Of a stretch of 64,000 bases of DNA, positions 25,841 through 34,654 are shown in pieces. A program made the translations under genes and the position numbers. Every line of letters begins with the position of its first letter. Within the stretch, counting starts at the first letter, position 1. This stretch comes from Clostridia bacterium (GTDB taxonomy: Bacteria; Bacillota; Clostridia; Christensenellales; Aristaeellaceae). The stretch is taken from the NCBI GenBank assembly GCA_017534885.1, contig JAFXVR010000069.1, positions 1 through 64,000 of the forward strand, given 5' to 3'. The notes below the pieces were generated by a model, which did no database searches, had not been told where the DNA came from, and saw only the letters and a list, made by a program, of their open reading frames with translations.

Positions 25841-27214
25841 TCATACCGCTGAGGATGTAACCGAGTCATCACAGGCCTGTAACGGCATGGTAAAAGCCAC
25901 GGCGGTTCCCCGGCCCGATTCAGAGTCAAAGGTCAGCCTGCCACCGTGGATTTCCGCGATGCGCTGGCAGAGGCTTAACCCCAGCCCGGCTCCGCCATGG
26001 CGGCGGGTTCGCGCTTTGTCCGCCTTCCAGAAAGGCTCGCAGGCATGCAGGATGTCTTTCTCCTTCATGCCAATGCCCTGATCGCGCACGGAAAAGCCGC
26101 AGGGCTCTGCCCGCAGGGTAACGGTCATGCCTGCGGAGGAGGCGTGAAGCGCGTTGACTGCCAGGTTGTCCGCCAGTAGGGAGAGCAGCTCCCGGTCGCC
26201 CGTGATCACGCTGTCCACTCCGTCTACCGCAATGTGTACGTCCGCAGCCCCGGCCTGAAGCCGTTCTGCCGTCTCCCGGAGCAGCTGAAGCACTTGTATT
26301 GTCTCCATTTCCGGCGGGTCGTACTGAAGGGCAGTCAGCTTCATCAGCTGCTGATCCATGTCCGTCAGACGGCGGATTTCCTTCGCCATGCTATCCGCGA
26401 TCCGGCTTCTCTCCTCTGCGGGAAGCTCGCGCTGGAGCAGGCGGGCATTCCCCAGCAGGGAGGTCAGGGGTGTGCGCATCTCATGGGCAAGGGCATCCAG
26501 CAGCGCCTGCCGGGAAGCGCTCTCCTCCCTCAGCCGGGCCTCCCGGGCATCAACAGCGGACTGCATCTCCGCAAAGGCGGAGGCTAAAGCTCCGATTTCA
26601 TCTTTTCTCTCCGTGGGAAGATCAGCCGGCTGGCCTGTTTGCGCCGCCAAGGCTTTGGCCGCCGCGGTCAGATGCCGGATGGGTCTGGTCAGCATGCCGG
26701 AGAGAAGCTGCGCGGCCAGGCTCAGCAACAAAGACGCGCCGCCGGCGGCTGCAAAGGCGAGGCGCTGAAACCGCTCCTTCAGCAGATAGAGATCGCTGAC
26801 ATCCCGCAGCAGGATCACCGTCAGGCTGGCGCTGACCGGCTCAGCCACGGTGTACTTCTGCGGCCTGCTCAGCGTGTCCAGCATGGCGGCGCGCCTGCCG
26901 CAGAGCAGACCTTCATAGTTGGCGTTCGGCAATTCTGCGTCCGCGATCGGGGTTTTGTTCCAGCAGAAGATCAGCTGAATGCCCTGGGACTGATAGTAAG
27001 CCATGTATTGCCTGGCATAGGCTGCGGTATTGCTGAAATCCAAGCCCTGCAATTCGCTCTGCAGCTCGCGGAGGACAAGACTCTGGGTCATCTGCGTTCG
27101 CTGCTTCTCCTGCTCCATGGAGAGGGCAAAGCTGCGCTCGCTCATGAACCAGGCCAGCCCGAACAGGATCGGCACGGTGACCAGCAGGATCATGGCCATC
27201 AGTCTTTTCCTCAT
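25841..27214 (-). CDS. Membrane sensor histidine kinase with HAMP domain
   Basis: A 457-residue kinase: membrane segment at about 7-24, an extracytoplasmic sensor of about 125 residues, second membrane segment at about 152-174, HAMP to about 228, HisKA with His244 in ALAHEMRTPL, and a C-terminal ATPase with the G1/G2 boxes (DQGIGMKEKD and HGGAGLGLSL). The sensor domain is not recognised, so the signal is unknown. Its ATG overlaps the response-regulator stop by four bases. The next genes downstream encode secreted proteins, a plausible link to envelope or extracellular sensing. Confidence 0.93.
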   Translation of the reverse strand: MRKRLMAMILLVTVPILFGLAWFMSERSFALSMEQEKQRTQMTQSLVLRELQSELQGLDFSNTAAYARQYMAYYQSQGIQLIFCWNKTPIADAELPNANYEGLLCGRRAAMLDTLSRPQKYTVAEPVSASLTVILLRDVSDLYLLKERFQRLAFAAAGGASLLLSLAAQLLSGMLTRPIRHLTAAAKALAAQTGQPADLPTERKDEIGALASAFAEMQSAVDAREARLREESASRQALLDALAHEMRTPLTSLLGNARLLQRELPAEERSRIADSMAKEIRRLTDMDQQLMKLTALQYDPPEMETIQVLQLLRETAERLQAGAADVHIAVDGVDSVITGDRELLSLLADNLAVNALHASSAGMTVTLRAEPCGFSVRDQGIGMKEKDILHACEPFWKADKARTRRHGGAGLGLSLCQRIAEIHGGRLTFDSESGRGTAVAFTMPLQACDDSVTSSAV

Positions 27215-27870
27215 GCGGAACCACCGCCTCCGGTCCAGCGATAACCATACTTGTATACGGTCTCGATGGCGTCCGCGCCCAGCTTGGCCCGCAGCCGCTG
27301 TACATGCACATCCACCGTCCGGGTTTCCCCGACGAAGTCCCAGCCCCAGACGGCTGAAAGCATCTTGTCCCGGCTCAAGGCCGCCCCGGCGTTCCGGGTC
27401 AGCAGAGCCAGCAGGTCAAACTCGGTGGGGGTCAGGGCGACGGGCTGATCATGATATGAAACAGTCCTGCCTTCATAGTCGATCCGGTAGCCGTTCTCCG
27501 CATACGCCTTGGGCTGTGTCCGCCGCAGGATCACATCCATGCGCGCCAGCAGCTCCTCCGGCTCAAAGGGCTTCATGATATAGTCTTCCGCGCCCATCCG
27601 CAGGCCGCGCACCCGATCCGCCACCGCCGTCCTGGCCGTGAGAAACAGCACGGGAATCTCCGCCGCAATCAGATCTCCGGCCAGCGAAAACCCATCTTCT
27701 CTCGGCATCATGATATCCACCAGCGCCAGGTCAATGCGCTTTTCGCCCATGATCCGCCTGGCCTCCTCCGCGTCCGCCGCGCCCAGCGCCCTGTGTCCGG
27801 CCAGCTTCAGCACCATGCCCAGCATCTCCCGGATCGCCGGCTCGTCGTCGACAAACAGCACTTCAGCCAA
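27211..27870 (-). CDS. OmpR/PhoB family response regulator
   Basis: Receiver domain (residues 1-115, phosphorylation site Asp52 in ALVDIMMP, acidic DDE at 8-10) and a C-terminal winged helix ending YKYGYRW. I place the start at TTG 27870, which gives the family-typical MAEVLFVDDE and follows GGGGGTGA by six bases; GTG at 27879 is the alternative. The ribosome binding site is part of a large palindrome that may also terminate upstream transcription. Direct repeats of the PhoB/PhoP type upstream suggest autoregulation. Confidence 0.93.
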   Translation of the reverse strand: MAEVLFVDDEPAIREMLGMVLKLAGHRALGAADAEEARRIMGEKRIDLALVDIMMPREDGFSLAGDLIAAEIPVLFLTARTAVADRVRGLRMGAEDYIMKPFEPEELLARMDVILRRTQPKAYAENGYRIDYEGRTVSYHDQPVALTPTEFDLLALLTRNAGAALSRDKMLSAVWGWDFVGETRTVDVHVQRLRAKLGADAIETVYKYGYRWTGGGGSA

Positions 27871-27910
27871 AAAAATCACCCCCGGGAACAGTATAGCATG
27901 TTCCCGGGGG
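27871..27910 (-). terminator. 24-base palindrome followed by T-run, overlapping the regulator's start
   Basis: CCCCCGGGAACA (27879-27890) and TGTTCCCGGGGG (27899-27910) are a perfect 12 bp inverted repeat with an 8-base centre. Read on the minus strand it is followed by TGATTTTTTT, so it has the form of an intrinsic terminator for the upstream secreted gene. The centre also contains an extended -10 (TGCTATACT, 27898-27890) and the right arm contains the regulator's ribosome binding site. It can therefore act as terminator, promoter and translation lock. Confidence 0.65.
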
Positions 27911-27915
27911 AATAG

Positions 27916-27932
27916 TTGTAACAGTGTTGTAA
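27916..27932 (-). promoter_or_regulatory. Direct-repeat response-regulator box
   Basis: On the minus strand TTACAA-N5-TTACAA, repeats 11 bp apart, located 20 bp upstream of the TATACT -10. Spacing and position match PhoB/PhoP-type activator boxes of OmpR-family regulators, which suggests autoregulation. Confidence 0.55.
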
Positions 27933-27990
27933 CCGATTGCTCCGCTGAATGCCGTGTTCCGCAGCCAGATGCTATGAGGGAATCAGCGCC

Positions 27991-28752
27991 TTACAGCCCG
28001 GTTTCGTCCGCTGCCTCAAAGGCAACTTCTTCGTTTCCGGAGGCTTCCATCCCGTACCACACCAGCTGCAGGCCGTCCTCTGTCTGAGCGAACCGCAGCG
28101 TGCCCCACAGGCCGCTTTCCGCTTCCTTCTCTTCGGTTTCTTCGCCGGGGAGCAGATCGTATTTCACGCCGTCGGCATAGACAAAGGCGTCGTAATCGCA
28201 GTCGTAATACGCCGATGCTCGGAGCACGTAAGCGCCGTGGGTCATGGGTGAGGAGATCGCAATGTCCCAGCCGCCGCCGGGGCGCTTCGCAGCTTCCAGA
28301 GCAGTAAACTGGGTGTCCTTTTCCAGCCATGTGCCGGAGAAATAGGGATCCAGCTCCTCCTCCGCGGGGGATGCCGTATGGGAGCCGCCGGTCACTTCCT
28401 GCACCTTGCCGTCCTTCACCAGCAGGTCGAAGCCGAGCATCTCATCGCAGGTGTGGGCATTGTAATGCCGGAGGTAAACGCTCACCTCGCCGTCGCCCGC
28501 CGGCTCGTACCGGGCTGTGAACACGCCGCCCTCCACGCCGGAGAAGGCGAGCCTCACCACGGAGTCGTCCTGCGCCATTTCGTCGGCGCGCCATTCGCCT
28601 TCCTCATCCGGATTCAGCTTCACGGTCAGCACATAGGCGTCGTCCTCAATGCTTCCTGTCACACGCGAGGTTTCCGTTCCCTCTGCGAACACGGCAGCAA
28701 CCGCAGATACCATCAGCATCGCCATCACGGCGGAAACCAGTTTTCTGAGCAT
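27991..28752 (-). CDS. Secreted protein of unknown function
   Basis: A 253-residue protein with a signal peptide (residues 1-23, ending AVFAEG) and an acidic mature part that looks all-beta (alternating hydrophobic segments such as YVLTVKLNPDEEG and VYLRHYNAH). No family is recognised and no lipobox or anchor is seen. GGAGG precedes the ATG. It lies directly upstream of the two-component system and ends before the palindrome at 27879. Confidence 0.75.
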   Translation of the reverse strand: MLRKLVSAVMAMLMVSAVAAVFAEGTETSRVTGSIEDDAYVLTVKLNPDEEGEWRADEMAQDDSVVRLAFSGVEGGVFTARYEPAGDGEVSVYLRHYNAHTCDEMLGFDLLVKDGKVQEVTGGSHTASPAEEELDPYFSGTWLEKDTQFTALEAAKRPGGGWDIAISSPMTHGAYVLRASAYYDCDYDAFVYADGVKYDLLPGEETEEKEAESGLWGTLRFAQTEDGLQLVWYGMEASGNEEVAFEAADETGL

Positions 28753-28775
28753 TGTTATTCCTCCTTCTTTCGGGT

Positions 28776-29435
28776 TCAGTACTCCCCGATATCGATCTTC
28801 TTCACCAGCACGCCGGCGTAATCGTGGGCTGTTTTCTGGCCGCTCTCTGGGTTCACCGGGTGGTGGATGTTGTACAGGATGCCCTGCTCACCTGCTGTTT
28901 CGCCCAGGCGCGCTTCATCTATGTGGATCCCGAGCACCTCCAGGCAGAGGAGAACATGGTCATCACCCGGGACGATCTCCTTCTCCCAGACGTAACGGCA
29001 CTCCAGGTTCATGAAGCACTCCTTCACCATCGGCGCGTGAACCCAGCGAGCAGGCTCCGCCGTGAGCCCGGCGGCGGTGATTTCATCGGCCTCGTCTGCG
29101 TTGTTCCGGATGGTGGCCATGCAGGCGTCATAGCATTCAGTGGACATGAAATTGATCACGGCCTCCTTCTGCTCCTGCAGGGTGCGGTAAAGATGGCCGC
29201 CTTTATTGACGCTCCCGAGGACCGCGTAAAACCCGCCGCCGCGGTTGGCGCTGGTGAAGGCAGCCCAGGACTGCATGCAGGCGTTGGGCTGACCGTTTGA
29301 TTTCCAGGTGGTGACCAGAAACATGGGCGAGGGCACTGACGCCACGAATTCCTTCCAGGAGAATCCGAAGGACTGAGAGTAGTCGGCAAAGGTTCCCTTC
29401 ATGGATTCGGGCATCTCACGGTATGCGTACTTCAT
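28776..29435 (-). CDS. Flavin reductase family protein
   Basis: A 219-residue protein of the FMN-binding flavin reductase-like family. The core is visible: SVPSPMFLVTTWKSNGQPNACMQSWAAF region from about 34, GGHLYRTLQEQKEAVINF near 84 and the VKECFMNLECRYV region. Substrate unknown; related proteins are NAD(P)H:flavin reductases or flavoprotein electron carriers, common in anaerobes. GGAGG precedes the ATG. Confidence 0.88.
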   Translation of the reverse strand: MKYAYREMPESMKGTFADYSQSFGFSWKEFVASVPSPMFLVTTWKSNGQPNACMQSWAAFTSANRGGGFYAVLGSVNKGGHLYRTLQEQKEAVINFMSTECYDACMATIRNNADEADEITAAGLTAEPARWVHAPMVKECFMNLECRYVWEKEIVPGDDHVLLCLEVLGIHIDEARLGETAGEQGILYNIHHPVNPESGQKTAHDYAGVLVKKIDIGEY

Positions 29436-29492
29436 TTTGTTCCTCCTTTCTTTTTTATGCGGCTGCTTTGCCGCCGGTTTTTGCGCTCCGCA

Positions 29493-30731
29493 TCAAGCCG
29501 AGGTCCTGCCTCCGGACGCTCTTTCGCTGGCGCAAACCGTCATCACGCCGTTGACGGTCAGCACGCCCCAGGTTTTCCGGATGGCGGGGGAAGCGGGCGG
29601 GATAAAGAAAGCGGAGGAGATGCTTTCGCTTTCGATCCTGCCCAGATTGGTCACGCTGAAGCCATCCGCGGCAGAGAAGCCGAAGAACTTGCTCCCGATG
29701 AAACGGCCCGCCTTGCTCGGGAAGTCCCCGCGGCAGGAGATCAGGGCAGCGTCGATGAGACCCGGATCAAGGTTTGCGTAGCATTGCAGCACCAGCCAGA
29801 GATCCGCCGGTCTGGACAGCTTCTTCTGAACCTGCGCGCGGACGGCCTTCGCCAGCGCGTAGAGGTCAGCTTTCCCTGCTTTGGCTTCTATGCTGAACGC
29901 CGTGGAATAGTTGCCCAGCGCGCCCTTGCGATACACGCCGAGGCGATCCCGGAGATCGCAGGCCATGACGACCTTGCCGGTGTGCGCTTCCAGCATCATC
30001 CTGGCCATCAGGTAATCATTGACGGTCACCTGGCGCTCATGACAGGAACGGTGAATTTCCTCCAATTCTTCCCGGCTGGTCCGGAAAAGGGGATGGCTGA
30101 CCTGATCCTGCTTCAGGAACGATTCGGCGAAAGCATGGTATTCCCCATAGGAAACAATGCGTTGCTCTCTTTCCCAGGCTTTGTTTGCCCGCTGAATCAG
30201 TATACGGCTGATAAAGGGCAGACGGGAATCTGCAGGCAGATCATTTGCTGACGCAATCAGCTGCTCCGGTGTGTATGTGGGTTCCCGGCCAATCGCATAG
30301 CAGTCCGCCAGTTCTTCGGCAAGCCCCAGTGCGCCTCTTCCGTCGGTGAGCAGATGGTGGAAGACCAGCAGGAAGCAGGTATCGCTGCCCATAGACCACG
30401 CGGCGATCTTCAGCAGACCCTCTTCAAGCAGGTTCCAGTCCCGTCCGGTCAGCTGCTGATAGGCTTCCATGATCTCCGGCGCGTCGGTTGAAGGGATCGC
30501 CTGCTCCTTCAGAAGAAGCTCAGCCTGGCACTGATCCGTGACACGGTAGAAATAGACGTTCCCCGCTTCCTCATAGCCCAGCAGGGCGTTCAGAAAGGGA
30601 TGCGCTGCCGCAAGCCGGTCAACGCACTGCCGGATCAGCGCCGCGTCATATGGGCGGCTCACGGTCATCACAAGGCCAAAACACATGTGCGGGCACATCA
30701 GATGGGCGCGTTCCGTGAACAGATACTGCAC
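29493..30731 (-). CDS. Stand-alone condensation-fold acyltransferase
   Basis: About 412 residues of the chloramphenicol acetyltransferase/condensation superfamily, with the HHxxxDG motif as HHLLTDG (His125-His126, Asp130-Gly131). It resembles alcohol acetyltransferase-like or PapA-like single-domain proteins rather than an NRPS module, since no adenylation or carrier domain is near. Substrate unknown. The start is GTG at 30731 (VQYLFTERAHL) behind AAGGAGGG; upstream in-frame ATGs lack a site. Confidence 0.75.
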   Translation of the reverse strand: MQYLFTERAHLMCPHMCFGLVMTVSRPYDAALIRQCVDRLAAAHPFLNALLGYEEAGNVYFYRVTDQCQAELLLKEQAIPSTDAPEIMEAYQQLTGRDWNLLEEGLLKIAAWSMGSDTCFLLVFHHLLTDGRGALGLAEELADCYAIGREPTYTPEQLIASANDLPADSRLPFISRILIQRANKAWEREQRIVSYGEYHAFAESFLKQDQVSHPLFRTSREELEEIHRSCHERQVTVNDYLMARMMLEAHTGKVVMACDLRDRLGVYRKGALGNYSTAFSIEAKAGKADLYALAKAVRAQVQKKLSRPADLWLVLQCYANLDPGLIDAALISCRGDFPSKAGRFIGSKFFGFSAADGFSVTNLGRIESESISSAFFIPPASPAIRKTWGVLTVNGVMTVCASERASGGRTSA

Positions 30732-30830
30732 GAGAATCCCTCCTTCCCAGAAAGGATGATTCGCTGGAATCATATCACCGGTTCTCCGGAAAAACAAGCA
30801 GGGATGAGATGAAAATCTGACCTTCAATAG

Positions 30831-30855
30831 AAAAAGCCGGAAGCTTCTTTCCGGC
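30831..30855 (-). terminator. Terminator after the metallophosphoesterase gene
   Basis: GCCGGAA and TTCCGGC (30836-30855) form a 7 bp stem followed by five T on the minus strand, directly after the stop at 30856. Confidence 0.85.
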
Positions 30856-31569
30856 CTATGTTTTGGGCTGAATGGTCAGGAGAATCAGCTCGCAGGGATT
30901 CCCCCAGCGGGGCAGGGGAGGAACGGTGGAGTTGGTCAGACCGCGGCTGACCAGCAGCCGTTTGTCAAAATAGAAACCATCCGTCAGCCGGGGAAAGAGC
31001 CCTTGGCCGGGCGCGTACAGGCCATGGCCGAAGAGCTGAATCTGCCCGCCGTGGGCGTGCCCGGCGATGGCCAGGTCCATCCCGTGCTCCTGCACATATG
31101 CGGAGAAATGCTCCGGGTGATGGCAGAGAAGCAGCCGGAAGCCTGGCGCCGCTGAAAGCGCTTCGATCCCGGCTGTGGACGGCGCGTCCCGCCAGCGGCT
31201 GCTGACGCCTCCGATGTTCACATCTCCGCGGAAGGATTCACAGCGATCGTCCAGCAGAATCACCCTGCTCCGGCGCACGGCGTCCATCCAGGCCTCCGCG
31301 CCGTCAAGACGCAGCTCATGGTTGCCCAGGCTGTAATAAACCGGCGCGATCTTCGGCGCTTCCTCCAGAAAACGCAGGGCGGAATCCTGCCGATGCTGAT
31401 GCCGGTTGACCAGGTCGCCGGGCACCAGCAGACAGTCCAGGCCGCGCAAGTGAGGCAGAAGATCGTCAAACGGCCCATTGTGGAGGTCGGCAAGGATGGC
31501 GGTCTTCAGCGGCTGAAGGAGAACCCCGCGCCTGTCTGTCAGGCTGATTTTCGTGATGCGGCGCTTCAT
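30856..31569 (-). CDS. Calcineurin-like metallophosphoesterase (YkuE/YaeI type)
   Basis: A 237-residue binuclear metallophosphoesterase. All five signatures are present: ADLHNG near 26, PGDLVNRH near 49, GNHE near 82, LCHHPEH near 147 and GHAHGGQ near 169. Related proteins act on phospholipid headgroups or nucleotides; here there is no transmembrane anchor. It is the last gene of a leftward run from the L,D-transpeptidase, its start overlapping the membrane-protein stop by four bases. Confidence 0.9.
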   Translation of the reverse strand: MKRRITKISLTDRRGVLLQPLKTAILADLHNGPFDDLLPHLRGLDCLLVPGDLVNRHQHRQDSALRFLEEAPKIAPVYYSLGNHELRLDGAEAWMDAVRRSRVILLDDRCESFRGDVNIGGVSSRWRDAPSTAGIEALSAAPGFRLLLCHHPEHFSAYVQEHGMDLAIAGHAHGGQIQLFGHGLYAPGQGLFPRLTDGFYFDKRLLVSRGLTNSTVPPLPRWGNPCELILLTIQPKT

Positions 31570-32453
31570 ACCCTGCCTTCCTTTCGGGAGAGAAACCGTC
31601 CGGAGGCGATGCAGAGGACGCTGACAGGTAGCAGCCAGCCGAAGCGCAGCAGGGCGGTGCGCAGTCCGCTCTGGAACAGCGCTTTCACTTCGCCGGAGAG
31701 AATGGGAGAGAGCTCCGCGATTCTTCCGGGCAGGCGCAGGCTCCAGATCAGCAGGGCCGAACAGAGGCAGAGGAGGAAAGCAGCGCCGCAGGAAGCGCCA
31801 AGCCAGACCAGCAAACGCGCGGTGTCAAGCCGCTTCAGCAGCCGCTGCAGGAGCAGCACGGCGATGCATACGGCGGCAATGATCAGGCACAGGGGAATCA
31901 GCTTGCCGGCCTGGGAGAGGATACTGCGAAGCTCCGTGAGCCGTTCACCCAGCAGGGCTTCAGCGACCTCGGCCAGGGACAGCCGGACGGGGAGCACCGC
32001 CCGCTGGAGCTCTTTTTCGATGGCGGCAGAGGCCTCATCCCGCGCCACATTGTCCCGGAGCATGGCGGGGGTTTCCTCAATAAACTGCGGATCGTTCCGG
32101 ATGGCCTCCTCCAGGCCGGGCAGGGTGAAGTACACGCCCTCGCCGAGAGTGCCTTCAGCCATGGCGATCAGGGTGTCTACGGCCTCGGTATTGGCGGCGC
32201 GAAGGCTGTCCTCCGTGACCAGAGGCAGCACGCTCTCCGGGCTGAAGTGATAGGTTTCACCCGCTGAACGAACCGCCGACTGAACCCGCTCCATCTGCAG
32301 GGGAAGAACGGCTTCAGATGCATTTACCAGGCGGCTGCGCTCGGCCAGGGAGGCCAGGGAAACGCCCAGCGCGAGCAATGCGACCGAAAGACTCAGGAAA
32401 AAGGAAGCGAGCACAGTGAGGCATCGGGAGAGAAAACGCTGGTTTGTGAACAT
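31566..32453 (-). CDS. Multi-pass membrane protein of unknown function
   Basis: A 295-residue protein with one N-terminal membrane helix (about 12-37), an extracytoplasmic region of some 130 residues, and three further hydrophobic helices (about 185-205, 215-240, 265-290). No family recognised. The start MFTNQRFL at 32453 follows GAGGTG. Operon context (L,D-transpeptidase, small membrane protein, metallophosphoesterase) hints at the cell envelope. Confidence 0.75.
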   Translation of the reverse strand: MFTNQRFLSRCLTVLASFFLSLSVALLALGVSLASLAERSRLVNASEAVLPLQMERVQSAVRSAGETYHFSPESVLPLVTEDSLRAANTEAVDTLIAMAEGTLGEGVYFTLPGLEEAIRNDPQFIEETPAMLRDNVARDEASAAIEKELQRAVLPVRLSLAEVAEALLGERLTELRSILSQAGKLIPLCLIIAAVCIAVLLLQRLLKRLDTARLLVWLGASCGAAFLLCLCSALLIWSLRLPGRIAELSPILSGEVKALFQSGLRTALLRFGWLLPVSVLCIASGRFLSRKEGRV

Positions 32454-32487
32454 AGACACCTCGGGCATGGGTTTGATGAGGGCCTGC

Positions 32488-32658
32488 TCAGGGCATGACC
32501 GCCACCTTGACGGCAGCGCTGAGCAGATCGGTGACAGCCGGGGCTATGAGCATCGCGGCTGCGCAGAGCAGGAGCAGGGGCGGCAGGGCGATCAGAACGG
32601 GGAGAAGCCAGGCGCGGCGCGGAACAGGCTGTGTCTGGTTTGTCTTATCGGCGCTCAT
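32488..32658 (-). CDS. Small single-pass membrane protein
   Basis: A 56-residue protein with a hydrophilic, basic N-terminus (MSADKTNQTQPVPRRAW) and one long hydrophobic segment (about 18-52). GGAGGT precedes the ATG. It lies between the L,D-transpeptidase and the 295-residue membrane protein and is likely co-transcribed; it might interact with either. Confidence 0.65.
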   Translation of the reverse strand: MSADKTNQTQPVPRRAWLLPVLIALPPLLLLCAAAMLIAPAVTDLLSAAVKVAVMP

Positions 32659-32675
32659 TCGATGACCTCCGTATC

Positions 32676-34511
32676 TCAATTGCTCTCAGGGGCTGGCGTG
32701 AGAATAGGGGCGGGGGTGGCGGTGCGGATCGGGCGCGGTGTGCGGCTGACCGTCCTGGTGGGGGTGGGGGCCGGAACATCTTCCCGTCCGTCCGGGGTCA
32801 CCTCAGGCTCCTGGTCAGGAACAGGCGCGGCGGTGCCGGCGGGATCAGCCAGCTCACTGGCGTAGATGGCTTCCAGCGTCGCAACGGTCACAGAGTTGGT
32901 CTGGCGCATGCCGTGATCCTTCTGGAAGGCCTTTACGGCAGCTAAGGTGCCGTCCAGGCAGGTGCCGGAGCACTTGCCGTGATAGTAGCCCAGTTCGGTC
33001 AGCTTCTTCTGCAGCCAGTACACAGCCTCAGAGGAATCGTTTTTACGGATCTCGGTCAGGGGCAGGGGAGGCTTGGCGCCGCTCACATAGATGGGCTCAG
33101 CGGTGGGCTGTGCGGTGGATACCGGCAGCATGTTCTTGTAGTTCAGCGCTGGCTTGACCAGGCTGGCCTTCAGCTCGGGATCCTTGGGCAGCTTTTCGGT
33201 GATGGTGACGGTGACGCCCGCGGGCACATTGTCGTAGATCCACTTGGCATCGGCCACCTGCAGGCGGATGCAGCCGTGGGAGGCCCGGGAGCCCAGGCGC
33301 TTGTAGCTCTTGACCGACAGATCCATATTGCTGACGGTGTTGTAGATGACCGAGTGGAAGGCCACGTCGGAGTTGATCTGCGTCCAGTACTGAGCGTAAT
33401 CGCCCCACTTGGGGAACTTGCACCAGCGGGCCTTGCGGCCGTTGAGCACCCAGTCGCCCACGGGGGAAGGATTGGCGGTGGTGCCGGTAGAGCACATCAT
33501 CTGCCGGACGACGACCGTGTAGTCGCCGTTGGCGTCGCGGCCATAGACCGTCACCGCCTGGTTGGTCACATCCACCACAATGTAGAAGGGAACGGGTTCC
33601 GGGGTGTTGGTGGGCTTGGGGGTGTCGCCGGGAAGGACCACATTCGGGTCGTTGAAGAGGGCATTCCAGGACTTGTCGTTCAGCACACCGTCGGCGGTCA
33701 GTCCGTTCTGGGTCTGGAAGGCGATCACGGCGGCCTTGGTCTTGTCCATGTAGTTGCCGGTGATGGGGCCGTTATAGTAGCCCAGCTCGGTCAGGCGGTT
33801 CTGCACATTCTTGACCAGCGCGCCGGAGGAGCCGCGCTTGAGCGTCTTGGTGAACTTGACGGTGGGGACGGGCGTGGGTTCACCGGCGTCAGGATCGTTG
33901 CCGTCCACAATGTCGATGACCTCAGGCTCAGGGGTCACAGAAACGGAGGCGGAACGGGCCAGCGCATAGTCCGAATAGATGGCGTTCTGTGTGTCCACAT
34001 CCGCGTCGCCGGTTACGGTCAGGCCGTTCTTGGTCTGGAAATCGCTGACGGCCTGCTGGGTGGCCTTCAGGTAGTTGCCGCTCAGCTTGCCGGTGAAATA
34101 CCCCAGCACGCTCAGGCGGGTCTGCAGCCGCTGCACGTCCTGGCCGGAAGAGCCATACTTCAGCGGGCGATAGATCGTTGAAAAGAGCAGCGCGTGCGTT
34201 TTCGCGTCGCATACGCCGGTGGCTTTCAGGCCAAAGTCCGCCTGAAAGCTCTTGATGGCCGCCGCGGTGGCTTCGCCGTAGCGCCCTGTGACCTGGCCGC
34301 TGAAATAGCCCAGCTCCGCGAGATGGGTCTGCACCTCCCGCACATCCTCGCCCGAGTCGCCCACCTTCAGCGTGCGGGCTTCGCTGTCTTCCTCGATGGT
34401 CTCATCGTCCTCGATGGGGGCGGGGGTTTCATACACGGTCTCTTCCGCCAGCGCGCCTGCGCAGAGCGTCAGCAGAAGTCCAAGGATCAGGAGCCAGGTC
34501 AAGCGTTTCAT
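32676..34511 (-). CDS. Secreted L,D-transpeptidase with four peptidoglycan-binding modules
   Basis: A 611-residue secreted enzyme that makes 3-3 cross-links or attaches proteins to peptidoglycan. Signal peptide 1-22; PG_binding_1 repeats at about 48-110, 116-180 and 226-288 (each with an ELGYF/Y-G-x-T/S-G core); YkuD catalytic domain about 308-440 with SHGCIR holding His412 and Cys414; a fourth PG-binding repeat at about 490-545; and a Pro/Thr-rich tail to the end. Four binding modules flanking a central catalytic domain is more elaborate than the usual one or two. First gene of a four-gene leftward operon with its own promoter. Confidence 0.93.
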   Translation of the reverse strand: MKRLTWLLILGLLLTLCAGALAEETVYETPAPIEDDETIEEDSEARTLKVGDSGEDVREVQTHLAELGYFSGQVTGRYGEATAAAIKSFQADFGLKATGVCDAKTHALLFSTIYRPLKYGSSGQDVQRLQTRLSVLGYFTGKLSGNYLKATQQAVSDFQTKNGLTVTGDADVDTQNAIYSDYALARSASVSVTPEPEVIDIVDGNDPDAGEPTPVPTVKFTKTLKRGSSGALVKNVQNRLTELGYYNGPITGNYMDKTKAAVIAFQTQNGLTADGVLNDKSWNALFNDPNVVLPGDTPKPTNTPEPVPFYIVVDVTNQAVTVYGRDANGDYTVVVRQMMCSTGTTANPSPVGDWVLNGRKARWCKFPKWGDYAQYWTQINSDVAFHSVIYNTVSNMDLSVKSYKRLGSRASHGCIRLQVADAKWIYDNVPAGVTVTITEKLPKDPELKASLVKPALNYKNMLPVSTAQPTAEPIYVSGAKPPLPLTEIRKNDSSEAVYWLQKKLTELGYYHGKCSGTCLDGTLAAVKAFQKDHGMRQTNSVTVATLEAIYASELADPAGTAAPVPDQEPEVTPDGREDVPAPTPTRTVSRTPRPIRTATPAPILTPAPESN

Positions 34512-34551
34512 GCCGTCACCTCATCACAAATTGAAATAGGCATACAGCATG

Positions 34552-34580
34552 ATTGTAATATATCCGAAATAAAAAAGCAA
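34552..34580 (-). promoter_or_regulatory. Promoter of the L,D-transpeptidase operon
   Basis: TTGCTT (34580-34575), 17 bases, TACAAT (34557-34552) on the minus strand, about 40 bases before the ATG. Confidence 0.65.
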
Positions 34581-34654
34581 GACACTACGCAAAACTTAAA
34601 CAATTGTGACTGCGGACATGGGGGACGCAGGTAAAGAACAAGCGCACTTCCGCA

